Of a stretch of DNA of 35,587 nucleotides, positions 20,929 through 29,519 are shown piece by piece (position 1 is the stretch's first letter; every line of letters starts with the position of its first letter). Source of the DNA: Alterluteimonas quercicellularis (GTDB lineage Bacteria; Pseudomonadota; Gammaproteobacteria; Xanthomonadales; Xanthomonadaceae); contig NZ_JAIWPR010000009.1 in assembly GCF_021191635.1 (NCBI RefSeq), positions 1 to 35,587 on the forward strand, given 5' to 3'. The position numbers and the translations under genes are program-made. The notes below the pieces were generated by a model. The model was not told the origin of the DNA. It ran no database searches and worked only from the letters and a program-made list of their open reading frames with translations.

Positions 20929-23900
20929 TCAGCCGGTGCGGATGCGGTCGCGGCCGTCGTCCTTGGCGCGGTACAGCGCGTCGTCGGCGCGCCGCATCAT
21001 CTGCGCCGGCGAGGCGTCGCCGGGGTCGCGCAGGGTGGCGCCGGCGCTGATGGTGACCCGCAGCTCGGCCAGCCCGCCCCACGCGTCCTGGGCGGCGAAG
21101 CGCTCGCGCAGGCGCGCGTAGACGGTCTCGGCGTCGTCCAGGCCGGCGTCGATGAGGATGATCGCGAACTCTTCGCCGCCGATGCGCGCGGCGATGTCGG
21201 AAGCGCGGCAGACCGAGGCCAGCAGGCCACCGACCTGGCGCAGCACCGCGTCGCCGACGGCGTGCGAGTGCGCGTCGTTGATCGCCTTGAAGCGGTCCAG
21301 GTCGAGCACCACCAGGCACAGCGGGTGGCCCTTGCGCCAGGCGCGCGCGAACTCCCTCTGCAGCGTCTCGTCGAAGCTGCGCCGGTTCGGCAGGCCGGTC
21401 AGCGCGTCCTCGTAGGCCTGGCGCTCGAAGGTCTCGGCCTGCCGGCGCAGGCGCTGCAGCAGGTCGGTCTTCTCGCTGTCGGCCTGCAGCAGCTGGTCGG
21501 TCTGCCGCTGCAGCGCGCGCGTGCGCTCGTCCACCTGGTGCGCCAGGCGCGCGTTGGCGGCCTCGTAGCGGCGGATGCGCAGGCGGTAGAGCAGCACCAT
21601 CGCCAGCAGCGCGAGCGCCACGCCGGCGACCTGCACGCCGCGGCGCTGCCACCAGTAGGGCGCCACCGAGAAGCGCCACTGTGCCTCCTGCACGCTCCAG
21701 CCGCCCTCCGGGTGCGCCGCCGAGACGCTCAGCGTGTAGTCGCCCGGCGGCAGCCCGACGAAGTCCACGCTGCGCTGGCGGCCGTGGTCGATCCAGCGAT
21801 CGTCGAAGCCGTCCAGGCGCGTGCGGAAGCGGATGCGCTCGGACAGCAGGAAGCTCAGCCCCACGTAGGACACCGAGATGCGCGCCCCGCCCGCCAGGCG
21901 GGCGCCGTCGCGCCACGCCAGCGGCTCGCCGTCCAGCCGCACCGACTCGATCCGCGGCAGTGGCGGCGGGCGCCTGCGGAAGCCCTGCCAGCGGCGCGGG
22001 TCGACCACGCTGATGCCGCCGGCGGTGGACATCCACACGCTGCCGTCGGCGCGCAGGATCGACGACGGCGAGGAACTGCCGTTGCCCTGCGAGCTCGACA
22101 TGCCGTCGGTCTCGTCGTAGCGCTCCAGCGCGAGCTGGTCCTGGCGCCCGTCGGCCACCGCGTTCAGCGCTTCCATCCGCGCGCGCAGCATGCCGCGGTT
22201 GCTGGTGATCCAGGCGTTGCCGATGCGATCGCGCACGAGCTGGAACACGGTGTCCACCGGCAGGCCCTGCTCCAGGCCCACCCGCGCCAGCTCGCCGCCG
22301 CGCTCGCGGTAGAGCCCGCGGTCGGTGGCGATCCAGATGTCGCCGCCCGCCTGCTCGAACCCGAACACCGAACGCGCGCCGCTCAGGCGCTCCAGCGGCA
22401 GGCGCCGCGCGCGGCCGTCGCGCACCACGCTGGCGCCTTCCACCGAGCCCACCCACAGCGCGCCGTCGATGGTCGCCAGCGCGGTGACCAGCGCCTCGGG
22501 CAGGCCCTCGATGCGGGGCATGGACACGCGCCCGTCGAGGATGCGCGCCGGGCCGCGATGGGTGGCCACCCAGACGCCGCCGGCGGCGTCCGGCGCGATC
22601 GCGCGCACGTGGCCGGGGGGCAGGCCGTCGTCGCCGTCGTAGCGGCGCAGCACGCGGCCGTCGCGCAGCTGGAACACGCGGCCGCCGAAGCCGCCGACCC
22701 AGAGGTCGCCGGCGGCGTCCTCGGCCAGGCTCAGCACCGAGGGCGGCACGCCCGGCTGCAGCGGCACCGGCGCCGGCGCGCCGTCGGCACCGAGCCGGTC
22801 GAGCCCGCCGGCGCCGCCGATCCACAGCGTGCCGTGGCGGTCCTCGAGCACCGCACGCACGTAGTCGCTGCTCAGCCCGTCGCGCTGCGTCCAGCGGGTG
22901 AACAGCGTCTCGCGCAGCCGGAACAGGCCGCCGTTGGCGCCCGCCCAGATGCTGCCCTCGGCGTCCTCCAGCAGTTCGACGATGCGGCCCGGCGGGCGCA
23001 CCTCGCCCTCCGGCGGGTGCTCCAGGCCGTGCGGGCCCAGGCGCAGCAGGCCGCGGCTCTCGCTGCCCAGCCACAGGTCGCCGTACCGGTCCTGCAGCAT
23101 GGCGGTGAAGTCGCCCTGGCCGGGCACGTGGTGCACGGCCGGCGCGCGGTCGCCCTGCAGGCGGTGGATGTGCTCGCCGGAGACCAGCCAGATCGCGCCG
23201 TCCGGCCCCTGGTAGGGCCAGGCCAGGCCGGGCGCGAGCCCGAACGCCTCGGGCGCGCGGCGCAGCGCGCCGTCGGCCTCGCGCACCATCAGCCCGTCCA
23301 TGCCGCCGATCCAGATGCGCGACTCGGCGTCGATCGCCATGCGCGGGTAGCTCAGCGCCAGCGGCACGTCGTCGGGCGCATCGAAGTACTCGAAGCGGCC
23401 GTCGGGATGCAGGCAGCCCAGGCCGTGGCCCTCGAACAGCAGCCACATGCGCCCGCGCTCGTCCATCGCCATGGCATGGACCAGCACCTGCGGCCAGCGC
23501 CCGGCCGATTCCCAGAAGCGCCAGTCGCCCTCGGCGGCGCGGCGGCCCAGGTTGCCGCGCGAATCGCTGGTCCACAGCGCGCCGTCGCGGTCGACGTACA
23601 GCGCGCCGACGCCGTTGTCCGGCAGCGACAGGTCGCGGGTGCCGCGGTCGTAGACGGTGAAGTCCAGGCCGTTGTAGCGCACCAGCCCTTCCCAGGTCGC
23701 GAACCACAGGTAGCCGTCGGGCGTCTGCGCGACGTCGCGCAGGGAGTTGTGCGGCAGGCCCTCGCGCGTGGTCCAGCGGTCGACCGCATAGTCGCGCAGC
23801 GGCGGCGCCGTCGCGCGCGCGGCGGCCCAGGCCTCGGGCATCCAGCCCAGCGCCAGCAGCAGGCCGTAGAGCAGGTGGCGGCGCAGCCAGTCGATGCGGA

Positions 23901-24045
23901 CCCGCGGCCGCGCCGCCCACGGCCCGGCGACCGGGACCGGCCACGCGGCCGGCCGGGCGGCGGGCGCGAACCCGCTCCCGGCACGGCGGCGCCGCGCCGA
24001 GGCGCGCGAGCGGGCCTCGTGCTTCGCGATCCAGGGCGCGAACAT
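20929..24045 (-). CDS. Diguanylate cyclase with two-component-regulator propeller sensor
   Basis: A 1038-residue signalling protein. After a 50-residue Arg/Ala-rich leader comes a hydrophobic signal or anchor segment (about 52-74, WLRRHLLYGLLLALGWMPEAWA). The periplasmic sensor (about 85-700) is made of Reg_prop repeats (recurring W-x-G/T...GL-x-R, as in LWFATWEGLVRYNG and LWIGGAGGLDRLG), forming double propellers. A Y_Y_Y domain follows (about 700-795; IRFRTRLDGFDDRWIDHG...GDYTLSV). TM2 is at about 800-822, then a coiled coil (about 825-870), then a GGDEF domain with active-site GGEEF at 956-960 and an RASD inhibitory-site motif (947-950), correctly five residues ahead. It should make cyclic di-GMP in response to an extracellular ligand, perhaps a polysaccharide fragment as for similar propeller sensors. 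The start is uncertain; no alternative ATG, GTG or TTG was found near the anchor. Confidence 0.92.
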   Translation of the reverse strand: MFAPWIAKHEARSRASARRRRAGSGFAPAARPAAWPVPVAGPWAARPRVRIDWLRRHLLYGLLLALGWMPEAWAAARATAPPLRDYAVDRWTTREGLPHNSLRDVAQTPDGYLWFATWEGLVRYNGLDFTVYDRGTRDLSLPDNGVGALYVDRDGALWTSDSRGNLGRRAAEGDWRFWESAGRWPQVLVHAMAMDERGRMWLLFEGHGLGCLHPDGRFEYFDAPDDVPLALSYPRMAIDAESRIWIGGMDGLMVREADGALRRAPEAFGLAPGLAWPYQGPDGAIWLVSGEHIHRLQGDRAPAVHHVPGQGDFTAMLQDRYGDLWLGSESRGLLRLGPHGLEHPPEGEVRPPGRIVELLEDAEGSIWAGANGGLFRLRETLFTRWTQRDGLSSDYVRAVLEDRHGTLWIGGAGGLDRLGADGAPAPVPLQPGVPPSVLSLAEDAAGDLWVGGFGGRVFQLRDGRVLRRYDGDDGLPPGHVRAIAPDAAGGVWVATHRGPARILDGRVSMPRIEGLPEALVTALATIDGALWVGSVEGASVVRDGRARRLPLERLSGARSVFGFEQAGGDIWIATDRGLYRERGGELARVGLEQGLPVDTVFQLVRDRIGNAWITSNRGMLRARMEALNAVADGRQDQLALERYDETDGMSSSQGNGSSSPSSILRADGSVWMSTAGGISVVDPRRWQGFRRRPPPLPRIESVRLDGEPLAWRDGARLAGGARISVSYVGLSFLLSERIRFRTRLDGFDDRWIDHGRQRSVDFVGLPPGDYTLSVSAAHPEGGWSVQEAQWRFSVAPYWWQRRGVQVAGVALALLAMVLLYRLRIRRYEAANARLAHQVDERTRALQRQTDQLLQADSEKTDLLQRLRRQAETFERQAYEDALTGLPNRRSFDETLQREFARAWRKGHPLCLVVLDLDRFKAINDAHSHAVGDAVLRQVGGLLASVCRASDIAARIGGEEFAIILIDAGLDDAETVYARLRERFAAQDAWGGLAELRVTISAGATLRDPGDASPAQMMRRADDALYRAKDDGRDRIRTG

Positions 24046-24064
24046 GCGGGCGCGGGACCTGGAC

Positions 24065-24814
24065 TCAGGACGCCTGGCGCTGTCGGACCGCCTCGAACAG
24101 CGCCACGCCGGCGGCGACGGACACGTTGAGGCTCTCGAAGCCGCCGGGCATGGGGATGCGCGCGAGCTGGTCGCAGTGCTCGCGGGTCAGCCGGCGCAGG
24201 CCGTCGGCCTCGCCGCCGAGCACCAGCGCGACGTTGCCGACCAGGTCGAGGCCGTACAGCGAGCCCTCGGCGTCGCCGGCCAGGCCGTAGATCCACACGC
24301 CCTGCTTCTGCAGCTCGCGCAGGGTGCGGGCGAGATTGGTGGCGCGGATCACCGGCACGGTGTCGGCGGCGCCGGAGGAGGTCTTGCGCACGGTGGCGTT
24401 GACCTGCACCGCCTTGTCCTTCGGGATCACCACCGCGGTGGCGCCGGCCGCGGCGGCGCTGCGCAGGCAGGCGCCGAGGTTGTGCGGGTCCTGGACGCCG
24501 TCGAGCACCAGCACCAGCGCGTTGCCGCCGGCCGCCTCGATCAGCGGCGCGAGGTCGTGCTCGCCCCAGGTCCGCACGGCGGCGTAGCGCGCCGCCGCGC
24601 CCTGGTGGCGCAGGCCGCCGGCCACGCCGTCCAGCGCCTGCTGGGCGACCCGGCGCACGTCGATGTCGCGGCGCCGGGCCTCGGTCTCGATGGCGGCCAG
24701 GCGCGGGTTGCGGGCGCCCGCCTCCAGCAGCACCTCGCGCACGTTGTCGGCGTCGTGTTCCACGGCGGCGGCGACGGCGTTGATGCCGGCGATCCAGGAG
24801 GTCTGCTTGCTCAT
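24065..24814 (-). CDS. rlmB: 23S rRNA (guanosine-2'-O-)-methyltransferase RlmB
   Basis: A 249-residue SPOUT methyltransferase that methylates the 2'-OH of G2251 in the P-loop of 23S rRNA. It begins MSKQTSWIAGINAVAAAVEHDADNVREVLLEAGARN, the N-terminal L30-like substrate domain (1-80). The SPOUT domain has the three family motifs: VLDGVQDPHNLGACLRSAAAAG (motif 1), LVLGGEADGLRRL (motif 2) and IPMPGGFESLNVSVAAGVALFEAVRQ (motif 3, the knot). The open frame reaches 24847, but that ATG is inside a TACAAT hexamer, so I take the Met at 24814. It lies 115 bp downstream of rnr on the same strand, the arrangement common in gammaproteobacteria, but apparently with its own promoter. Confidence 0.95.
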   Translation of the reverse strand: MSKQTSWIAGINAVAAAVEHDADNVREVLLEAGARNPRLAAIETEARRRDIDVRRVAQQALDGVAGGLRHQGAAARYAAVRTWGEHDLAPLIEAAGGNALVLVLDGVQDPHNLGACLRSAAAAGATAVVIPKDKAVQVNATVRKTSSGAADTVPVIRATNLARTLRELQKQGVWIYGLAGDAEGSLYGLDLVGNVALVLGGEADGLRRLTREHCDQLARIPMPGGFESLNVSVAAGVALFEAVRQRQAS

Positions 24815-24845
24815 CGGGCCGAACGGGCTGGGCGTGGGGCCGGCC

Positions 24846-24851
24846 ATTGTA
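24846..24851 (-). promoter_or_regulatory. Putative -10 element of rlmB (TACAAT)
   Basis: The minus strand reads CCCTACAATGGCC, with the hexamer ending 31 nt before the ATG at 24814. The ATG inside the hexamer (24847) would be outside the transcript, which supports the shorter RlmB. Confidence 0.45.
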
Positions 24852-24929
24852 GGGCCGCCGGCCCGCCCCCGGGGCGGCCGGACGAGCCGCCCGCGCCGCC
24901 CGCCGGCCCGCCCGGACCGGCGCTTTTTC

Positions 24930-27368
24930 TCAGTAGGACCGCTTGGCCCGCTTCGCCGGGCGGCCGCGCGGCGGCGGCGGCGCCGGCCCGCGCGCTTCCT
25001 CGGCCAGGCCGAAGTCGATCTTGCGCTCCTCCAGGCTGGCCTTGAGCACGCGCACGCGCAGGCGGTCGCCCAGCCGGAACTCGCGCCCGGCGCGCTCGCC
25101 GCTCAGGGTCTTGCGCACCGGGTCGAAGTGGTAGAAGTCGCGCGGCAGCTGGGTCACGTGGACCAGGCCGTTGACCTTGGACTGGTCCAGCTCCACGAAC
25201 AGGCCGAAGCTGGTCACGCCGCTGATCACGCCCTCGAACTCGCCGCCGACGTGCTGTTCCATCCACGCCGCGCGGTAGCGCTCGTCGACCTCGCGCTCGG
25301 CCTCGTCGGCGCGCCGCTCGCGCTCGGAGCACTGCAGCGCCAGCGCCGCCATGTCCGAGGCCGAGTAGCGGAACGCGCCCGGCTTGCCGTGCGCGAGCGC
25401 GAACTTGATCGCGCGGTGCACCAGCAGGTCCGGGTAGCGGCGGATCGGCGAGGTGAAGTGCGAGTACGCCTCCAGCGCGAGGCCGAAGTGGCCGATGTTC
25501 TCGGCCGAGTACACCGCCAGGCTCTGGCTGCGCAGCAGCACCGACTCCAGCAGCGCGGCGTCGGGCCGCTCGCGCACCTTGGCCAGCAGGCTGGTGAAGT
25601 CGCGCGGCCGCACCCGGGCCCAGGCCGGCATGCGCAGGTTGAACTCCTTCAGGAACTCCAGCAGGTCGGCGTACTTGGACTCCGGCGGCTTGTCGTGGAT
25701 GCGGTACAGGCCCGGCACGCCGGAGGCGAGCAGGTACTTCGCCGCCTCCACGTTGGCCGCGATCATGCATTCCTCGATCAGCTTGTGGGCGTCGTTGCGC
25801 AGCAGCATGCCGGCCTGCACCACCTCGCCGCGGTTGTCGAGGACGAAGCGCACCTCCGAGGTCTCGAACTCGATCGCGCCGCGGCGCGAGCGCGCCTTCG
25901 ACAGCACCTTGTAGAGCTGGTGCAGGTTGCGCAGCTGCGGCATCAGCGCGCCGACCTGGGCCTGCGCCTCGGCGTCCTCCTCGCCCACCGCCTGCCAGAC
26001 CTGTGTATAGGTCAGGCGCGCGTGCGAGTGCATGACCGCCTCGTAGAACTCCGACTCGCGCACCGTGCCGTCGCGGCCGACCTGCATGTCGCAGACGAAG
26101 CAAAGCCGGTCGACCTCCGGCCGCAGCGAGCAGATGCCGTTGGACAGCGTCTCCGGCAGCATCGGCACCACGAAGCCGGGGAAGTACACGCTGGTCGCGC
26201 GCAGCTGCGCCTCGTCGTCGAGGGGCGTGCCCGGCTGCACGTAGTGGGAGACGTCGGCGATCGCGACCACGAGCCGGAAGCCGTCGCGGTTGGGCTCGCA
26301 CCACACCGCGTCGTCGAAGTCCTTGGCGTCCTCGCCGTCGATGGTCACCAGCGGCAGCGCGCGCAGGTCGCGGCGGCCGGCGGCGGCCTTCGCATCGACC
26401 TGCAGCGGGATCGCGGTGGCCTGCTCGACCACCGCCTGCGGGAACTCGTGCGGCAGCTCGTGGCCGTGGATCGCGGCCTCGACCACCAGCGACGGCGTCA
26501 GCGCATCGCCCAGCACCGCCAGCACGCGCCCGATCGGCGGCCGCCGCGCGTCGCCCGGCTGGGCGATCTCGCAGACCACCAGCTGGCCGTGCTCGGCGCC
26601 GTTGCGCGCGTCCTGCGGCACCTGGATGTTGCGCTGGATGCGGCGGTCGTCGGGCACCACGAAGCTGATGCCCGACTCGACCGTGAAGCGGCCGATCAGG
26701 CGGTTGAGGCGCCGTTCCAGCACCTCCACGATCGCGCCCTCGCGGCGGCCGCGGCGGTCCAGGCCGGTGACGCTGGCCATCGCGCGGTCGCCGTGCATGA
26801 CCTTGCGCATCTCGTTCGGCGGCAGGAACAGGTCGTCGCCGGCGCCGGTGTCCGGGCGCAGGAAGCCGAAGCCGTCGGGATTGGCGATCACGGTGCCGGC
26901 GATCAGGTCCATCCGCTGCACCGGCACGAAGCCGCCGCGGCGGTTCTGCAGCAGCTGGCCGTCGCGGACCATCGCGCCCAGGCGCTTGCCCAGCGCGTCG
27001 AAGCGGTCGGGCGCGGCGAGGCCGAAGTGCTCGGCGAGCGCGTCGGCGGTCTGCGGGCCGTCGCTCTCGGCCAGCCACAGCAGGATCGCCTCGCGGCTGG
27101 CGATCGGGTTGGCGTAGCGGTCGGCCTCGCGCTCGGCCTGGGGGTCGTGGAATGCGGGCGCGGCCGCGCCCTTGCGCGGGCGCTGCGACGCGTCGCGGCC
27201 GCCGCCGCGCGGCGGCTCCGGCATCCACGGCGCCGGCGCATCGCCGCCGCGGCCGCGCGCCTTGCCGGCGGGAGCCTTCGATGCGCGCTTGGAGGGTGAG
27301 GACGTGCCGGGCTTGGCCGGCGCCTGATCGCCGCGGCGTGCGCCGCGCTTGCTGGGTGTTTTTGCCAT
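24930..27368 (-). CDS. rnr: Ribonuclease R
   Basis: An 812-residue 3'-5' exoribonuclease. The basic N-terminal extension (1-70) is followed by a winged-helix region (about 70-150; ASREAILLWLAESDGPQTADALAEHFG), cold-shock domains (about 150-300; GFGFLRPDTGAGDDLFLPPNEM is the RNP-like motif), the RNB catalytic domain (about 320-660) and an S1 domain (about 690-775; GEFEGVISGVTSFGLFVELDQ). The active-site cluster reads DGEDAKDFDDAV with Asp344, Asp350, Asp352 and Asp353, equivalent to E. coli Asp272/278/280/281. SPIRRYPDLLVHRAI is the other RNB signature. The tail is basic and Pro-rich, as usual for RNase R. The enzyme degrades structured RNA and takes part in rRNA quality control and trans-translation. 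A TACCAT hexamer lies 8 nt before the ATG. Confidence 0.95.
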   Translation of the reverse strand: MAKTPSKRGARRGDQAPAKPGTSSPSKRASKAPAGKARGRGGDAPAPWMPEPPRGGGRDASQRPRKGAAAPAFHDPQAEREADRYANPIASREAILLWLAESDGPQTADALAEHFGLAAPDRFDALGKRLGAMVRDGQLLQNRRGGFVPVQRMDLIAGTVIANPDGFGFLRPDTGAGDDLFLPPNEMRKVMHGDRAMASVTGLDRRGRREGAIVEVLERRLNRLIGRFTVESGISFVVPDDRRIQRNIQVPQDARNGAEHGQLVVCEIAQPGDARRPPIGRVLAVLGDALTPSLVVEAAIHGHELPHEFPQAVVEQATAIPLQVDAKAAAGRRDLRALPLVTIDGEDAKDFDDAVWCEPNRDGFRLVVAIADVSHYVQPGTPLDDEAQLRATSVYFPGFVVPMLPETLSNGICSLRPEVDRLCFVCDMQVGRDGTVRESEFYEAVMHSHARLTYTQVWQAVGEEDAEAQAQVGALMPQLRNLHQLYKVLSKARSRRGAIEFETSEVRFVLDNRGEVVQAGMLLRNDAHKLIEECMIAANVEAAKYLLASGVPGLYRIHDKPPESKYADLLEFLKEFNLRMPAWARVRPRDFTSLLAKVRERPDAALLESVLLRSQSLAVYSAENIGHFGLALEAYSHFTSPIRRYPDLLVHRAIKFALAHGKPGAFRYSASDMAALALQCSERERRADEAEREVDERYRAAWMEQHVGGEFEGVISGVTSFGLFVELDQSKVNGLVHVTQLPRDFYHFDPVRKTLSGERAGREFRLGDRLRVRVLKASLEERKIDFGLAEEARGPAPPPPRGRPAKRAKRSY

Positions 27369-27436
27369 GACCGCCTATGGTACAGGGCGGCCCGGCGCAC
27401 CGACGTGATGCGCGGGCCCGCGCGCGCAAAAAGGCG

Positions 27437-27465
27437 TTGACAAGGCTGGGGACGCAACGCAACAT
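27437..27465 (+). promoter_or_regulatory. Promoter of tRNA-Leu(CAG)
   Basis: A consensus -35 TTGACA (27437-27442) is followed after 17 bp by a weak -10, CAACAT (27460-27465), and a GC-rich discriminator. Predicted transcription start is near 27472, 10 nt before the mature tRNA. This architecture fits a growth-rate-regulated stable RNA promoter. Confidence 0.65.
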
Positions 27466-27481
27466 ACGCGCCTGCCCCGAT

Positions 27482-27568
27482 GCCCAGGTGGCGGAATTGG
27501 TAGACGCACTAGCTTCAGGTGCTAGCGGGGGCAACTCCGTGGAGGTTCGAGTCCTCTCCTGGGCACCA
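27482..27568 (+). tRNA. tRNA-Leu(CAG)
   Basis: Class II tRNA of 87 nt including the encoded CCA. The acceptor stem GCCCAGG pairs with CCTGGGC. The anticodon stem CTAGC/GCTAG encloses TTCAGGT, giving anticodon CAG (reads CUG, the dominant Leu codon of these genes). The variable arm is long (GGGGGCAACTCC) and the T arm contains GGTTCGAGTCC. Confidence 0.97.
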
Positions 27569-27613
27569 CGCGGTCAACGGACCGGCAGCATGCCGATCCC
27601 GCAACGCACGACG

Positions 27614-27636
27614 ACCCCGCCTCGCGCGGGGTTTTT
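27614..27636 (+). terminator. Rho-independent terminator after tRNA-Leu(CAG)
   Basis: A 7-bp stem ACCCCGC (27614-27620) and GCGGGGT (27626-27632) with a 5-nt loop is followed by a run of T residues, ending in TTTTTC. Confidence 0.85.
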
Positions 27637-27760
27637 CGTTTCCGGCGCCGGCGCATCGCAACGCGGCCGTCCCGAACGAAGCGTGCAGGAGCAGCGAAGC
27701 GTTCCCGCGGTGCCCTGCGGCGGATCGCCGCACGCCGACGTCGCCGCGGCCACCGCGCCC

Positions 27761-27766
27761 TACAAT
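27761..27766 (+). promoter_or_regulatory. Putative -10 element of cydDC (TACAAT)
   Basis: TACAAT lies 46 nt before the cydD ATG at 27813. The in-frame ATG at 27765 overlaps it and would be outside the transcript. No clear -35 and no perfect FNR box (TTGAT-N4-ATCAA) could be found upstream. Confidence 0.4.
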
Positions 27767-27812
27767 GCGCCGCACGCGAGCCCGCCGCGCCACGCCTGCC
27801 CGCCGGACCACC

Positions 27813-29519
27813 ATGCCCTCCTCTCCCGCGGCCGAGTCGCTGCCGCCCCCCGCCGCGCCGCTTGCCGCGCGCCTGCGCCGTCTCGACGCGCTCGCCTCGC
27901 CGGTGCGCGGGCCGCTGCGCGCGGCCGGCGCCTGCACGGTCGCCGCCGGCTGGCTGCTGATCGCGCAGGCCGGGCTGATCGCCTGGGCGGTGCAGCGGGT
28001 GCTGGTGGAGCGTGCCGACCCGGCCGTCGCGCTGCCGGCGCTGGCCGCGCTCGCGGCCGTGGGCGCGCTGCGCGCCGGCCTCGCCTTCGCCGCGCGCCGC
28101 AGCGCGGACGCGGCCACCACCGCGTTGCGCGACGGCCTGCGGCGCCGGCTCGCGCGCCGGCTGTTCGCCGCCGGCGCGCCCTGGCTGCGGCGGCAGCGCA
28201 GTGGCGCGCTCAGCGAACTGGCCGGCGCCCACGTCGACGCGCTGGACGGCTACTTCGGCGGCTACCGGCTGGCGCGCGCGGAAACGCTGCTGGTGCCGCC
28301 GGCGATGCTGCTGGCCGCGGGCTGGGTGGATCCGATCGTCGGCGCGGTGCTGCTGCTGACCCTGCCGCTCATCCCGCTGTTCATGATGCTGGTCGGCTGG
28401 AGCGCGGAAGCCGCCAGCCGGCGCCAGCTGCGCGCGCTGGCGCGCATGGGCGGCCACTTCGCCGACCGCCTGCGCGGCCTGGGCCTGATCCGCGTCTACG
28501 GCCGCGGCGAGGCCGAGCTGGCCGGCGTGAGCGAGGCCGCCGAAGGCCTGCGCGAGCGCAGCCTGAAGGTGCTGCGCATCGCCTTCCTGTCGTCGACGGT
28601 GCTGGAGTTCTTCGCCTCGGTCAGCGTCGCGGTGATCGCGCTGTACCTGGGCTTGTCCTACCTGGGCATGATCGAGTTGCGCGCGGCGCCGCCCACGCTC
28701 GGTGCCGGGCTGTTCCTGCTGCTGCTCGCGCCGGAGGTCTACGCGCCGCTGCGGCGCCTGGCCGCGCACTACCACGACCGCGCCGCGGCGCTCGCCGCAC
28801 TGGAGGAGATCGACGGCGCGCTGGACGCCGGCGACGCTGGGCGCCGCGAGCCCGCGCAGCCCGCCGGCCGCGGCCGCACCGCGCCGTCCGTGCGCATCGT
28901 GGAGGTGTCGCTGCGCCACGCCGGCGCCGCGCGCGACGCGGTGGCCGGCTGCTCGCTGGACGTCGCCGCCGGCGAGACGGTCGCGCTCGCCGGCGCCAGC
29001 GGCTGCGGCAAGAGCACGCTGCTGGAGGCCGTCGCCGGCTGGCTGCCGCCGCGCGCCGGGCGCATCGAGATCGCGCCGGCCGGCGCGCGCATCGGCTACG
29101 CGCCGCAGCGCCCGTTCCTGTTCCACGGCAGCATCGCCGACAACCTGCGCCTGGCGCGCCCCGACGCCGACGACGCCGCGGTGCGCGCCGCCGCCGAGGC
29201 CGCGCAGGTGATGCGCTTCGCCGCGCGCCTGCCGGCGGGGCTCGACACCGTGGTCGGCGAGCGCGGCTTCGGCCTGTCCGGCGGCGAGGCGCGCCGCATC
29301 GCGCTGGCGCGGGTGTTCCTGCGCGAACCCGCGCTGCTCCTGCTCGACGAGCCGACCGCCTTCCTCGACCCGGAGACCGAGCGGCGCGTGCTGGAAGCGC
29401 TGGCCGCCTTCGCGCGCGGGCGCACGGTGCTGATCGCGACCCACAGCGCGGCAGCGCTGGCCATCGCCTCGCGGGTGGTCGCGCTGCCGGCCGCGCCTGT
29501 GCCGGGAACCGCGGCATGA
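27813..29519 (+). CDS. cydD: Thiol reductant ABC exporter subunit CydD
   Basis: A 568-residue half-transporter. Six transmembrane helices occupy about residues 40-310 (for example TVAAGWLLIAQAGLIAWAVQ; IVGAVLLLTLPLIPLFMMLVGWSAEAA; FFASVSVAVIALYLGLSYLG). The C-terminal ATPase domain (about 355-560) has Walker A GASGCGKST at 394-402, signature LSGGEARRIALAR, Walker B LLLLDEPTAFLDP and the H-loop ATHS. With CydC it exports glutathione and L-cysteine to the periplasm, needed for cytochrome bd and c-type cytochrome assembly. Gene order cydD-cydC and the ABC domain lacking other fusions match the family. The stop overlaps the cydC start by 4 bp (ATGA). I rejected an upstream in-frame ATG that sits in the -10 element. 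Confidence 0.93.
   Translation: MPSSPAAESLPPPAAPLAARLRRLDALASPVRGPLRAAGACTVAAGWLLIAQAGLIAWAVQRVLVERADPAVALPALAALAAVGALRAGLAFAARRSADAATTALRDGLRRRLARRLFAAGAPWLRRQRSGALSELAGAHVDALDGYFGGYRLARAETLLVPPAMLLAAGWVDPIVGAVLLLTLPLIPLFMMLVGWSAEAASRRQLRALARMGGHFADRLRGLGLIRVYGRGEAELAGVSEAAEGLRERSLKVLRIAFLSSTVLEFFASVSVAVIALYLGLSYLGMIELRAAPPTLGAGLFLLLLAPEVYAPLRRLAAHYHDRAAALAALEEIDGALDAGDAGRREPAQPAGRGRTAPSVRIVEVSLRHAGAARDAVAGCSLDVAAGETVALAGASGCGKSTLLEAVAGWLPPRAGRIEIAPAGARIGYAPQRPFLFHGSIADNLRLARPDADDAAVRAAAEAAQVMRFAARLPAGLDTVVGERGFGLSGGEARRIALARVFLREPALLLLDEPTAFLDPETERRVLEALAAFARGRTVLIATHSAAALAIASRVVALPAAPVPGTAA

Noticed and set aside
21262..24129. Open frame of 955 codons on the plus strand opposite the diguanylate cyclase gene
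   Set aside because: The translation is dominated by Arg, Ala, Gln, His and Val without domain motifs, the typical product of reading antisense to a high-GC gene. The minus strand gives clear Reg_prop and GGDEF domains.
24663..27299. Open frame of 878 codons opposite rnr
   Set aside because: Low-complexity His/Arg/Ala/Val-rich antisense translation; the minus strand encodes an unmistakable RNase R.
27378..27812. FNR-binding site (TTGAT-N4-ATCAA) upstream of cydDC
   Set aside because: No perfect or near-perfect match was found by eye in this region.
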